Assembly: GCA_016931155.1 (NCBI GenBank) | Contig: JAFGFJ010000006.1 | Location: forward strand, 62,001-126,000 | Direction: 5' to 3' | Length of the DNA stretch: 64,000 bases | Source of the DNA: Candidatus Dojkabacteria bacterium | GTDB lineage: Bacteria > Patescibacteria > Dojkabacteria > B142 > JAFGFJ01 | Part shown: piece by piece, positions 43,997-52,386 of the stretch | Position numbering within the stretch: the stretch's first letter is position 1 | Layout: each line of letters starts with the position of its first letter | The notes under the pieces: generated by a model | Told to the model about the DNA's origin: nothing | Databases searched by the model: none | What the model saw: the letters and a program-made list of their open reading frames with translations, nothing else | Translations under genes and position numbers: made by a program

Positions 43997-44338
43997 ATGG
44001 GTTTCTTTGAAAAGGTTAATAAAATAGTGAAAATAATCCCGGTTGGAGAAGTCGTTTCTTACGGACAGATTGCGCATATTCTTGATAAACCCCGTTCAGC
44101 AAGACAGGTTGGATGGGCTTTAAATGCGCTTCCAAAATCAAAGGAGAAAGATGTTCCCTGGTGGAGGGTAGTAAATTCAAAGGGTTTCCTGTCGATAAAA
44201 AACGAGGACGTTCTGGCGAAATTTAGACAAAAGGAGTTGCTCCTGAGAGAAGGAATTGAGGTGAGCGAAGAGTTTCTAGTTGATCTCAAAAAATATCAAT
44301 GGGGGTTTACTGAGAATTTAAATAGAAACTTAAGGTAA
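43997..44338 (+). CDS. Alkyltransferase-like protein (ATL), MGMT fold without catalytic Cys
   Basis: 113 aa from ATG 43997. The MGMT DNA-binding fold is clear: VGEVVSYGQIA (with the base-flipping Tyr22), SARQVGWAL with the arginine finger, then P54-W-W-R-V where active enzymes read P-C-H-R-V. Cys is replaced by Trp55 as in E. coli and yeast ATLs, and here His is also Trp56. ATLs bind O6-alkylguanine and hand it to nucleotide excision repair rather than repairing it. Operon member before the methyltransferase (2 nt gap). Confidence 0.9.
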   Translation: MGFFEKVNKIVKIIPVGEVVSYGQIAHILDKPRSARQVGWALNALPKSKEKDVPWWRVVNSKGFLSIKNEDVLAKFRQKELLLREGIEVSEEFLVDLKKYQWGFTENLNRNLR

Positions 44339-44340
44339 AA

Positions 44341-44970
44341 ATGGTCGATAAAAATATGATCGCAGTATCCGCATACAACAAAGTAGCGGAAGAATATTGT
44401 GCAAAGTACTTCAATGATGATTTCGATTTTCCAGTTCTGGAGGAATTTATTACCAAGCTTCCGAAAACGGGCTTTGTTTTGGATGTTGGTTGCGGACCAG
44501 GTACTTTTACACAGCATTTTTTAAAGCACGGATTCAAAGTGGAAGGTATAGATTTATCTGAAAAAATGCTGGAAATTGCTAAACGAAATATTCCATTCGT
44601 AAACTTTAAATTGATGGACATGCGTAATCTCAGGTATTTCGATGAATCGTTTGATGGGATTTTTGCCGGTTATTCTTTAATTCATATCCCGGGGGAGGAT
44701 ATTGAAAAGACCTTGGAAGGATTTTACAGAGTTATGGAGAAAAATGGGTTTCTTATGATTTCAGCTCAGAGTGGAGAAGGGGAAAAAGTTATTGATGAAC
44801 CGCTTGCAAAAGGAGTAAAAATATTTTTCAACTTCTATCGACTTGATGAACTGGCAAAATTAATCGAGCAAGCAGGATTTGAGGTAGTTTACAAACAGGA
44901 GACTGAACTTCTGGAGCCTGAGGGCTCTTCCAGCGATAAAGTGAACTATATTATTGCCAAGAAACTTTAG
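44341..44970 (+). CDS. Class I SAM-dependent methyltransferase
   Basis: 209 aa. SAM motif I V-L-D-V-G-C-G-P-G near 43-51, acidic E/D in VEGIDLSEKM (motif Post I), and motif IV in FDGIFAGYSLIHI. Methyltransferase_11/25-like, substrate unknown. Last gene of the DHH-rhomboid-adk-ATL operon, and its 3' end overlaps the convergent unknown gene by 4 nt. Confidence 0.88.
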   Translation: MVDKNMIAVSAYNKVAEEYCAKYFNDDFDFPVLEEFITKLPKTGFVLDVGCGPGTFTQHFLKHGFKVEGIDLSEKMLEIAKRNIPFVNFKLMDMRNLRYFDESFDGIFAGYSLIHIPGEDIEKTLEGFYRVMEKNGFLMISAQSGEGEKVIDEPLAKGVKIFFNFYRLDELAKLIEQAGFEVVYKQETELLEPEGSSSDKVNYIIAKKL

Positions 44971-45536
44971 GTGTAGTTTTCCTCTCTATCTTTTTTATCT
45001 TTTGTAACTGCTTCCAATAAAACAACGGCCAAATAATACACACGAAGCCAATTTTCTTCATCACTTTCTCCTGATGCGTTTTCTCCGTAAAAAGATTCCA
45101 TATATTCTAAAATTTCTCGTGAGATCTCTCTATTTTCTATTCTCTTCAGTATCTCAGGATCGAGTTCTGGTGATTCGAACGAGAGAAGAGATGATAATGC
45201 AATTCTATGAGAAATAGCATCAGGCTTTGGGTTTAGGCTTTCTCTTTTAAGCAGTTCTAAATTCACTGGTTCACCTTTAGAGCTTGTTTGAAAGAATGAG
45301 TTTAAATCTATACCAAGGGCTTTAAGATCGTCCATTAACTCTAATCGAATCTCAGTAAAAATATGATGATCAAACGGGCTAAATAAATTATCAGCTATCA
45401 TACACATGCTTTCATGAGTTGCGAGATCAAGCGCAGTACTATAATCAGTTCTCCTTTCTCTGTAGAATGCATACTTGTCGGCCGACACTTCTTTGTTATG
45501 TGATGAACTGCCGAATATTTCTGTATATGAATCCAT
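44967..45536 (-). CDS. Hypothetical protein
   Basis: 189 aa, not recognised. Acidic and largely helical by composition, no signal peptide, membrane helix or known motif. A short stretch DRREENYT at the end and an FDHHIFTEIR segment near 55 are not diagnostic. Reading frame and isolation between convergent operon and trmD support it as a real gene, with its own start after an AT-rich promoter-like region. Confidence 0.6.
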   Translation of the reverse strand: MDSYTEIFGSSSHNKEVSADKYAFYRERRTDYSTALDLATHESMCMIADNLFSPFDHHIFTEIRLELMDDLKALGIDLNSFFQTSSKGEPVNLELLKRESLNPKPDAISHRIALSSLLSFESPELDPEILKRIENREISREILEYMESFYGENASGESDEENWLRVYYLAVVLLEAVTKDKKDREENYT

Positions 45537-45623
45537 GATTTTTGAACATAAAGATGATATATAAGGATTTTATCACAAAAAGGAAAAAGTATTAACCAAA
45601 CTGGTATATTTCTACTCAGGCTT

Positions 45624-46280
45624 TCAACAATAGTGTTCCTTTTTCCACTTTTCTATCTTGCTATGATCTCCGCTTGTCAACACCTTTGGAACTTCCCAGG
45701 TTTCTCCTTCATCAGTTGTAAATTCTTCCGGTCGTGTATAGAGCGGATACTCTTCCCTGGAGCTATCCTTGTCTGAGAAAGATTCCTCGATTATAGATTC
45801 TGGGTTTCCAACAACTCCTGGAATCAATCTTGCTATAGAATCAATTACTGCCATTGCAGGAATTTCACCTCCAGTAAGAATGAAATTGCCAATGGAGACT
45901 ACTTCGTCTGCAATATTTTCAATTATTCGAGAATCCAGTCCCTCATAATGTCCACAAATAATAATCAAATGTTTCTTATTGGAGAGTTCCCTCGCTCTCG
46001 CTTGTGTGTACGTCTTACCTTTCGGAGATAGTGCGATCACATGGGAGCCATTTTTCTTTAGTTCTTTCACAGCCCTGTAAACTGGTTCGACTTTCATGAC
46101 CATTCCTGCTCCTCCCCCAAAAGGTCTATCATCAACTGTCTTTCGTTTGTCCTTTGTCCATTTTCTTAAACTATGAATTTTTATTTTTACCAGCTTTTTA
46201 TCCTGTGCTCTTCTAACGATACTCTCTGCAAATGGAGATTCAAACATTTTTGGAAAAATTGAGAGAATGTCAATTTGCAT
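45624..46280 (-). CDS. trmD: tRNA (guanine-37-N1)-methyltransferase
   Basis: 218 aa, SPOUT trefoil-knot enzyme. MQIDILSIFPKMF start, RPFGGGAGMVMK, IICGHYEGLDSRI and the knot motif SIGNFILTGGEIPAM are diagnostic. It methylates G37 of tRNAs reading CNN codons; the tRNA-Arg(GCG) in this window has G37 after G36. rpsP, rimM and rplS usually nearby are absent here. The PIN gene lies 4 nt upstream on the same strand. Confidence 0.97.
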   Translation of the reverse strand: MQIDILSIFPKMFESPFAESIVRRAQDKKLVKIKIHSLRKWTKDKRKTVDDRPFGGGAGMVMKVEPVYRAVKELKKNGSHVIALSPKGKTYTQARARELSNKKHLIIICGHYEGLDSRIIENIADEVVSIGNFILTGGEIPAMAVIDSIARLIPGVVGNPESIIEESFSDKDSSREEYPLYTRPEEFTTDEGETWEVPKVLTSGDHSKIEKWKKEHYC

Positions 46281-46284
46281 GGAC

Positions 46285-46713
46285 TTATTTTATTAATTTA
46301 ACTAAATCTTTAATTCCTATTGTCTGGATTTCTTCCACCTTTTTTAGGTTCAAATCATTCGAGATAAAATAGTCACAATCACTTTGTATTCCTGTAGATA
46401 AGTGAATACAATCAGGTGTCATTATGTTGTATTTTGCCCGGAGTTCAGCTGCCTTTATTGAGATAATTGGATCCACTGGTATAGGGTTTATTATTCTTAA
46501 CTCTGTCAGAAACTCGATGTAGTCGGTTTTTAGTTTTCTGTTCCCATCCCTTATTGGTAATACAAGGCATTCTGTGAAGGATAAAAAAGATGTCGTCAAA
46601 AGAATATTTTTTTTAAGACAGTATTTTAGAAGGTCATGTACTATCCTTTTGTAATAAGGACTTCCTTCAAATGCACATATCCAGAAGTAACTATCTGCGT
46701 AAAGTTTCTTCAT
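46285..46713 (-). CDS. PIN-domain toxin (VapC-like)
   Basis: 142 aa from ATG 46713, which overlaps the antitoxin stop as ATGA. Four acidic residues of the PIN nuclease are visible: D in YADSYFW, E in SFTEC, D in TPDCIHLS and D in ISND. PIN toxins cut tRNA or rRNA. The open frame continues upstream to 46749, but the 4-nt overlap favours 46713. Partner of the AbrB-type antitoxin. Confidence 0.85.
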   Translation of the reverse strand: MKKLYADSYFWICAFEGSPYYKRIVHDLLKYCLKKNILLTTSFLSFTECLVLPIRDGNRKLKTDYIEFLTELRIINPIPVDPIISIKAAELRAKYNIMTPDCIHLSTGIQSDCDYFISNDLNLKKVEEIQTIGIKDLVKLIK

Positions 46714-46976
46714 TGTGGCCAACTTTTTCTCCTTTCTTTTTTCAACCATTTTTCACCTCCTCCATGTTTTTCATACATGCTTTTGCCTATTCCAAGAGTC
46801 TTATCTATTAGCTCTTCCTGACTTTTTTCTTTCCTGACATCGATAGTATCTCCTAGAACAATCCATATCAGTCTTTCAGATGGCTTAACTTGAAGGGCTT
46901 CTCTAACTTTCTTGGGGACATATGTTTGATAATTTGAACTTACCGTTGTTTTGCTTGGTGTGGATTGTGTAAACAT
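46710..46976 (-). CDS. AbrB/MazE-type antitoxin
   Basis: 88 aa. SpoVT-AbrB swapped-hairpin pattern: VSSNYQTYVPKKVREALQVKPSERLIWIVLGDTIDV (given in parts: T-V-S-S-N-Y-Q-T-Y-V-P-K-K-V-R-E near 11-26). The basic C-terminus (KKERRKSWPQ) should wrap the toxin. The gene comes first and overlaps the toxin by 4 nt, as in vapBC operons. Palindromic half-sites in the promoter suggest autorepression. Confidence 0.82.
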   Translation of the reverse strand: MFTQSTPSKTTVSSNYQTYVPKKVREALQVKPSERLIWIVLGDTIDVRKEKSQEELIDKTLGIGKSMYEKHGGGEKWLKKERRKSWPQ

Positions 46977-46985
46977 GTCATAAAT

Positions 46986-47031
46986 GTAAACAATTATTAC
47001 TTTTATAACATGGTAATTTACTTTTAGTCAA
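46986..47031 (-). promoter_or_regulatory. Promoter and operator-like palindromes of the toxin-antitoxin pair
   Basis: On the minus strand TTGACT (47031-47026), 18-nt spacer, TATAAA (47007-47002). Two palindromes with GTAA...TTAC arms flank the -10: 47013-47021 (GTAA-T-TTAC) in the spacer and 46986-47000 (GTAA-N7-TTAC) downstream. Another, GTTTA-GTG-TAAAC, is at 47061-47073. These suit binding by the AbrB-type antitoxin. Confidence 0.55.
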
Positions 47032-47199
47032 GCAGAAATTGTTTTAGTGTGGTTATTTATGTTTAGTGTAAACGACCTTAAGCTTACGCTAAATCTATGG
47101 ACAAAGCCTGTAGAGTCATCAGGGAGATTTTTTTCCATTAACGGTTTTCCCTTTCCAAGAGTATGTAGAAGAACGTGATATTTACTTATATAGACTGCA

Positions 47200-47231
47200 A
47201 GCTTTTCTTCAAGCCTGCTTGAAGAAAAGCT
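47200..47231. repeat. Perfect 14-bp inverted repeat (hairpin)
   Basis: AGCTTTTCTTCAAG (47200-47213) and CTTGAAGAAAAGCT (47218-47231) with a 4-nt loop. No clear T tract follows on either strand. It lies in the 336-nt gap between the FemABX 3' end and the toxin-antitoxin promoter and may be a transcript 3' end structure. Confidence 0.8.
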
Positions 47232-47312
47232 GTCTCTTTCTGATGCTTGTAAATTGAAAGGATAAGTATGGAATTGCTGGTTTTCTATTATAGCTTTGTC
47301 TTACAGAGGAGC

Positions 47313-48347
47313 CTAGTATCCCTTTAACTTTCTTTCCACTTTTTCATAAACGTGAGTCAGCCAATATTTTTTTGATACCGGCATATCTTTGGCGTGTATC
47401 CAATGTTCGACTTCTCCACCAAATCCCATCTTGAAAAATGTAAGTCCGTACCAGGGATGTTTTTTCTTTGGGTCATCGTTTTTGTCGGTTGGAGCAATTC
47501 CCCAGAAATTATATTTTTTCAGACCTCGTGCTTTTGCTTCCAGTATTGATTCCCACTGGAGAAGATAGGCAGAAGGAACCTTGCTGTACTCCGATAAAGT
47601 CCCGGAGTGATGATAAACTGCCTGATCTTTGAAATAGGTAAATAATGATCCACCAATATACTTATCATTATACTTCGAAAGAAAGAGCATTATTTGATTG
47701 TCCTTTACAAAGACTTTAAACTGTTTTTTTATATAGTTGAAATCGTATGCATTCCATTTATGTCTTTTTACTGTATCCTGATATATCTCCCAGAAAGAGT
47801 TTAAATCCTGGATATCCTGGCTTTTTATAATTTCAACACCATCTCTCTTTGCTCGGTTTATGTAGTAGCGGGTATTTTTCCTCATTCCATTCAAAATTTG
47901 CTCTTCACTTTGTTCAAGGTCTAGTACCCAGGTTATTTCAGCATCTACATCATGCATTTGGGAGTCATTGAAACCAAGAGAACAAAGGAAATTTTCCTGC
48001 TTGCTCCCGGGTTTTATTTGCGGGCTTATTCTTAAAAAATCATACTTCTCTTTTAAAGTGAGCTCCTTGAGATAATCAATAAAAGTATCAACAAGTCTCT
48101 CGTTGTCGTAGTCAAGTACTGGTCCGTGCCTGACATGAAGCATTTTTCCTCTTTTGGCTGCTACCTTTTGTACAAGTGCTATTCCTTTTAATTTGTTTTC
48201 ATCATAGGCTCCGATTCTGGCAATGCTATTTCCTATACTCTTATAAAACTCTCCAGCATTCCACGACTGAAGAAAAGATGTCGGGAAGTCGTGTTCGTAG
48301 ATAAAACTGTCCCATTCTTTTTGAGTGTCTACTTCATGAAAAATCAC
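47313..48347 (-). CDS. FemABX-family peptidyltransferase (second paralogue)
   Basis: 344 aa. Same fold as the 12.5 kb gene: FLQSWNAGEFYKSIG, a GMRKNTRYYINRAKRDGVEI signature near 160, and SAYLLQWESILEAKARGLKKYNFWG. It starts inside the stop of the membrane MurF gene (4-nt overlap), so the two are translationally coupled. This makes a role in stem-peptide extension of lipid II or its precursor very likely. Confidence 0.9.
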   Translation of the reverse strand: MIFHEVDTQKEWDSFIYEHDFPTSFLQSWNAGEFYKSIGNSIARIGAYDENKLKGIALVQKVAAKRGKMLHVRHGPVLDYDNERLVDTFIDYLKELTLKEKYDFLRISPQIKPGSKQENFLCSLGFNDSQMHDVDAEITWVLDLEQSEEQILNGMRKNTRYYINRAKRDGVEIIKSQDIQDLNSFWEIYQDTVKRHKWNAYDFNYIKKQFKVFVKDNQIMLFLSKYNDKYIGGSLFTYFKDQAVYHHSGTLSEYSKVPSAYLLQWESILEAKARGLKKYNFWGIAPTDKNDDPKKKHPWYGLTFFKMGFGGEVEHWIHAKDMPVSKKYWLTHVYEKVERKLKGY

Positions 48348-50134
48348 TTGAAAGTTTGTCCTTTAATTTTTGGGGGGATATTCCCTTCAAATAAAAATAC
48401 AGTATCTCTTCTCGCACTTCTCAGTATTTCTGCAAGCATTGCTTCTTGATCTTTTGATATAGATATTTCAAAAGTATTATTAAAATCTTTCACCTCTTCG
48501 TACAAAACTGGATCACTAACAATTGCTCTGTCTGCAGAATTGACCAGTGCAGGAATAATCTTTTTATATACCTCTCTTTTCATTTGTCCGAGCTGGAGAA
48601 TTCCCTGTGTCACAACTATTTTCTTTTCTCCTTTCATGTTCTTTAATTTTTCCAGAGCCTTGATAAATCCGTCCGAGTTAGAGTTGTAACTGTCATCGAT
48701 TATTCTGGAATCATTTATGCCATCCCTGATGTTGAGGTGTGGCAAATCAAACTCTACTCTTGGAATAGCCTTAACCAGCTCTTCCAGTTTCATCCCGACT
48801 TCAAGGCAGGCGGCCATTGCTGCAAGAAGATTTGAGACGTTGTGGGTATCATCAAGTGCAACAGTCAAATTGTACTGGTTGTTGTTTTGAAGAAGCTTAA
48901 AATTGATTCTTCCTTTAACCTTTGTAATATCTGTAGCCACTAAAGTTGAGCGACTTGCGTCAGGGAATATGTAATTCTTTTCTTTTATTGCAACACCGGC
49001 TGCCGTTTCATCCCCTCTTCTGTTTGTGAAATACATTACTTCTCTGCGTGTTGATTTCTCAGCCATTCGAAGTGTGTATTCGTTATCTCCGTTCAGAATT
49101 GCAACGCCTTCATCAGTCAAGGCCTCTATAATTTCATATTTTGCTTTTATAGTATTTTTAATTGAGCCAAAAAGAGAAACATGTTGTTCGTTCACTCCAG
49201 TTACTATTGAAATATTTGGACGGAGTACTTTTGCAGCAGCCTTTATTTCTCCCACCCTGTAAGCACCCATTTCTGCAACAAATATCTCTGTACCTTGCTT
49301 AAGTTCGGTAAGAATTGACTTTGCTATGCCAACGTCAGTGTTGTAGTTTCTTGGTGTTTTCGCTGTTTTAAATTCCTCTTTCAGGAGTCTATACAGAATT
49401 TCTTTGGTAGTGGATTTTCCAAAGCTTCCAGTAATTGCGATTACCTTGAGTGAAGGGAAATGTTTCAATTTATTTTTTGCTTTTGAGATCAGTAGCAGTT
49501 TATTAATGAGTGCAAATGGGTAGGTGATGAGAACAGACAAAGAAACAACAAGAAAAGAAAGAAGATCGGGAATAATAGATGAATATGCGACATAAGTGAG
49601 GATAAATCCACCAACTGGAAGTATTTTCAATCCAGTTTCGGCTTCTTTTGCAATCAGACCTTCTTCAAGCACTTCTGTGAAAAAATCTGTTGTTCCAGTA
49701 AGTCCTTCCGTTCCAAAATCTGTGTTCCATAAAAGACAGGACAGAAAGAACATAGGTAGTAGCACAATTATGAGAGAAGTAAACATTATTATTAAATTTC
49801 TTATGCTTTTCCTTGGTAGTATCAAAGACTTACTGATAAACATTTTTATTGTTTGTAGAGCTTCAAAAACATAGAAAAGAAAAGAAAATATGGCAGCTAT
49901 AAAATAGTAATTTGTAGAAAGTAAAATTAAAGACAGTATTAACAAGAGTAGCGGAACAATCCTTACAATTTTTTTGAGTGTCTCGGAATCTTCTCTGTGA
50001 ATAGCAGAATCCCAGACTCTCATTAACTTATACTCCTTTATCTGCCAGATAAACATAGACAAAAAAAGATTCCGGAGAATAACAGAAATTGCCGGCAAAT
50101 AGAGAATAATTGTGAAAACAATTATAAAATTCAT
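48344..50134 (-). CDS. Membrane-anchored MurF-like ligase
   Basis: 596 aa, larger than cytoplasmic MurF (about 450). Residues 1-220 hold about six transmembrane helices; then a Mur ligase: P-loop G-S-F-G-K-S-T-T-K-E near 236, FVAEMGAYRVGEI, TGVNEQHVS, and a C-terminal domain with IIDDSYNSNSDGF. MurF adds D-Ala-D-Ala (or relatives) to UDP-MurNAc-tripeptide; similar membrane-fused forms are known in several lineages. The coupled FemABX and downstream position suggest peptidoglycan or related peptide-linked polymer synthesis at the membrane. Confidence 0.82.
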   Translation of the reverse strand: MNFIIVFTIILYLPAISVILRNLFLSMFIWQIKEYKLMRVWDSAIHREDSETLKKIVRIVPLLLLILSLILLSTNYYFIAAIFSFLFYVFEALQTIKMFISKSLILPRKSIRNLIIMFTSLIIVLLPMFFLSCLLWNTDFGTEGLTGTTDFFTEVLEEGLIAKEAETGLKILPVGGFILTYVAYSSIIPDLLSFLVVSLSVLITYPFALINKLLLISKAKNKLKHFPSLKVIAITGSFGKSTTKEILYRLLKEEFKTAKTPRNYNTDVGIAKSILTELKQGTEIFVAEMGAYRVGEIKAAAKVLRPNISIVTGVNEQHVSLFGSIKNTIKAKYEIIEALTDEGVAILNGDNEYTLRMAEKSTRREVMYFTNRRGDETAAGVAIKEKNYIFPDASRSTLVATDITKVKGRINFKLLQNNNQYNLTVALDDTHNVSNLLAAMAACLEVGMKLEELVKAIPRVEFDLPHLNIRDGINDSRIIDDSYNSNSDGFIKALEKLKNMKGEKKIVVTQGILQLGQMKREVYKKIIPALVNSADRAIVSDPVLYEEVKDFNNTFEISISKDQEAMLAEILRSARRDTVFLFEGNIPPKIKGQTFK

Positions 50135-50200
50135 GACTTATTGTAATTAAGAAATAAGAAACAAACAAGGAGCAAGTTTCCTAAAATCTGTAAAAGAGTT

Positions 50201-50971
50201 TTAGTCAGGATTTTCTTGTAAGTACTTATCAATAAGATCGGCTGTGAACTTCGGTTTCTGCAGAGGAAGTCCATGTGTTTCATTTTCTACCATTTCAAGT
50301 TTCGAATTTGGGATAAGATTCCGCATTTTGACACCCATCCAGAGAGGGACATAAGTGTCTTTTTCACTCCAAATTATAAAGGTTGGTACTTTTATTAACT
50401 TCAGCTCCTGATCAAAATGCTCATTAATAACTTTTTTGAATGTTTCTTTAAGTCCTTCTGATTTTAGATAGTCCGTTTCTCTTACAACATATCTGTAGTA
50501 GAAATTTTTGATCCTTTCTCTAGACTTTGCAGGGAAAATAGAAGCGAAAACCTTAAAAATCTCTGTGGCGACCGCCAGTACATTTTTTTTTAGATTATTT
50601 TTTGGTTTAATACCGGAGGCGTTTATCAAGATAAGCCTTGAAATCATATTGGGAAATTCCAGTACAAAGCGTGTGGATATTTTTCCGCCAAATGAATGAC
50701 CAATTAATATAGGCCTTTTTAATCTAAGCATTAAAATCAATTCCTCCAAAAAAACAGCATAGTCCTTGAGTGTCCATGGTTTGTGTGGGGTTTCGCTTTT
50801 TCCAAATCCGGGAAGAGAAATATTTACGACACTGAAGCCTTTTTTTGAAAGTATTTCCTGTAGGGGAGAAAGACTTTCGATATTTCCTCCCCAACCATGG
50901 AGAAGAAGGACATTTCCCCCTTTTCCCGTTTTTGAGTATTCAATCTTGAGACCGGATGCTTTTGTAAACAT
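50201..50971 (-). CDS. Alpha/beta hydrolase
   Basis: 256 aa. Nucleophile G-H-S93-F-G, oxyanion LLHGWGGN near 24-30, acid Asp in WSEKDTYVP near 208, His in NETHGLPL near 236; cap helices in 120-190. Esterase, lipase or C-C hydrolase; specificity unknown. Lies 66 nt upstream of the MurF-like gene on the same strand and may be in its operon. Confidence 0.88.
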   Translation of the reverse strand: MFTKASGLKIEYSKTGKGGNVLLLHGWGGNIESLSPLQEILSKKGFSVVNISLPGFGKSETPHKPWTLKDYAVFLEELILMLRLKRPILIGHSFGGKISTRFVLEFPNMISRLILINASGIKPKNNLKKNVLAVATEIFKVFASIFPAKSRERIKNFYYRYVVRETDYLKSEGLKETFKKVINEHFDQELKLIKVPTFIIWSEKDTYVPLWMGVKMRNLIPNSKLEMVENETHGLPLQKPKFTADLIDKYLQENPD

Positions 50972-51207
50972 GAAAGAATTAAAGCATAAATCAACTCAAT
51001 TTTCTATTGTTTGTTCTTGGTTGGTGCTGATTGCTTCTAATCTAAATTCCAGACATTAAATAGTGAGATAGTAAGATCAAATATGTTAGCTTTGCCAGCA
51101 GGTACCTGATCATACTGTTTGTCGGAATGAGCAAATAACTATTGCTATGGTCATTTTACTTCTGAGCTGATACAAAATATGTTGAAGTATGATTGAATTT
51201 TACGTAT

Positions 51208-51237
51208 TTGACTATCTGACTTCCATTGTGACATACT
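51208..51237 (+). promoter_or_regulatory. Promoter before the small membrane protein gene
   Basis: TTGACT (51208-51213), 18-nt spacer, CATACT (51232-51237), about 20 nt before ATG 51259. The rest of the 287-nt gap from 50972 holds nothing I can identify. Confidence 0.45.
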
Positions 51238-51258
51238 GGTATCAGTTTGATTTTGCTT

Positions 51259-51651
51259 ATGAATGTTGATGAAGTAGTAAAACTTGTTTATGCTTTCGGA
51301 ATTACTGGAAGTGTCGTGGGAGTCTCAATTTTTTTGATGAGGCTTCTTGATAGATTGACAAGAAGAATGGATGAGATGGAGAGGATAACTGAAAATGTTG
51401 GAGAGATCAGTGAAAAAGTTTCTGCAAATATGGATCTTCTGGAAGAATCGCTTGAGATTTTTACAGGTATTACAAGAAAATTGAAATACGGATTAATTGA
51501 TCCTTTATCCGAAATTTTTTCTCTGGTAAGGATCATAAAGGGAATTATTGCAGGACTTGGGGGAAGAGAAGGTGGAAGGTTTCAGAAGAAAAAAAATAAA
51601 AACGAAGAAACAGACAAGAACCAGGAAGACCTGGATCTTGATAAAAATTAA
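51259..51651 (+). CDS. Small membrane protein, DUF948-like
   Basis: 130 aa from ATG 51259 (an in-frame TTG at 51247 is less likely). One N-terminal transmembrane helix (about 8-28), a coiled coil (30-70) with NVGEISEKVSANM heptads, then a charged Lys/Glu/Asp tail. The layout matches DUF948-type Gram-positive envelope proteins often paired with YtxH, as here (18 nt downstream). Confidence 0.7.
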   Translation: MNVDEVVKLVYAFGITGSVVGVSIFLMRLLDRLTRRMDEMERITENVGEISEKVSANMDLLEESLEIFTGITRKLKYGLIDPLSEIFSLVRIIKGIIAGLGGREGGRFQKKKNKNEETDKNQEDLDLDKN

Positions 51652-51669
51652 TTTTTTATACTAATTAAC

Positions 51670-51981
51670 ATGAGAAACAGGGATTATTACAGGTGTGAGG
51701 GAGAATCTATAACGGGTCTTATAACAGGTCTTATTCTTGGAGGAGTTGTTGGAGCTGGTATTGTTTTGTACCTTCACTCTGATAAAGGAAGAGAAAAAGT
51801 TAAGGAACTAAAAAGCAGGACAATGGATTACAAAGACGAAATAGAGAAGAAGTTTGAAGAATTAAAAGAGAAAAAGGTTTATCCAGCTATCGAAAGTATA
51901 AAAAGCGAGTTTAAGGATAGAATCAAGAGGCTTGATCCAGCTGAAAAAAAATCCTCAGGACGCAGGAGGTACAATCAATAA
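51670..51981 (+). CDS. YtxH-like general stress membrane protein
   Basis: 103 aa. A glycine-rich transmembrane helix (about 14-36, GLITGLILGGVVGAG) followed by YLHSDKGREKVKELK and a helical coiled tail, the YtxH pattern. Function in the family is poorly defined (stress-associated). Paired with the DUF948-like gene. Confidence 0.75.
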   Translation: MRNRDYYRCEGESITGLITGLILGGVVGAGIVLYLHSDKGREKVKELKSRTMDYKDEIEKKFEELKEKKVYPAIESIKSEFKDRIKRLDPAEKKSSGRRRYNQ

Positions 51982-52004
51982 TCTAATTTTTACGGTTCTA
52001 TAAT

Positions 52005-52331
52005 ATGACAGTCGAAGTTGCTGATAGTGACTTTCAAAAAGAGGTTTTGGAGTCAAATGGTGTGGTAGTTGTTGATTTTTGGGCGGAGTGGTGTGGTCCA
52101 TGTAAGGTTCAGGGACCGATTATTGATAAGCTTGCAAAAGATCATAAAGATGATGAGAATGTAAAGTTTGCTAAACTTGACGTTGATGCAAACCCAGCGA
52201 CTTCTGCTCAGTACCAGATACTAAGCATTCCTACTTTGTTGTTCTTTAAAGGCGGAGAAAAAGTTGAAGTTATGATTGGTCTTCAAAGTGAAGACAGGAT
52301 TATGCAAAAAATAGCAGAAATGACTGCCTAG
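52005..52331 (+). CDS. trxA: Thioredoxin
   Basis: 108 aa, standard size. Active site W-C30-G-P-C33-K, cis-Pro in SIPTLLFF. Cytoplasmic disulfide reductant recycled by TrxB (8.1-9.0 kb). A TATAAT directly abuts the ATG, too close to serve as its own -10, so it is probably read from the upstream transcript. Confidence 0.97.
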   Translation: MTVEVADSDFQKEVLESNGVVVVDFWAEWCGPCKVQGPIIDKLAKDHKDDENVKFAKLDVDANPATSAQYQILSIPTLLFFKGGEKVEVMIGLQSEDRIMQKIAEMTA

Positions 52332-52386
52332 GTTGACAAAAAAAGACCTGTAGTGTACCATTCGAAACACTGAAAGATATTTTGAA

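Noticed and set aside
46977..47312. Small RNA such as 4.5S or 6S RNA in the 336-nt gap
   Set aside because: Apart from the 14-bp hairpin and toxin-antitoxin operators no conserved RNA motif can be recognised.
50766..51059. 97-codon plus-strand frame antisense to the alpha/beta hydrolase start
   Set aside because: It mostly overlaps a well-supported gene on the other strand and lacks any family signal.
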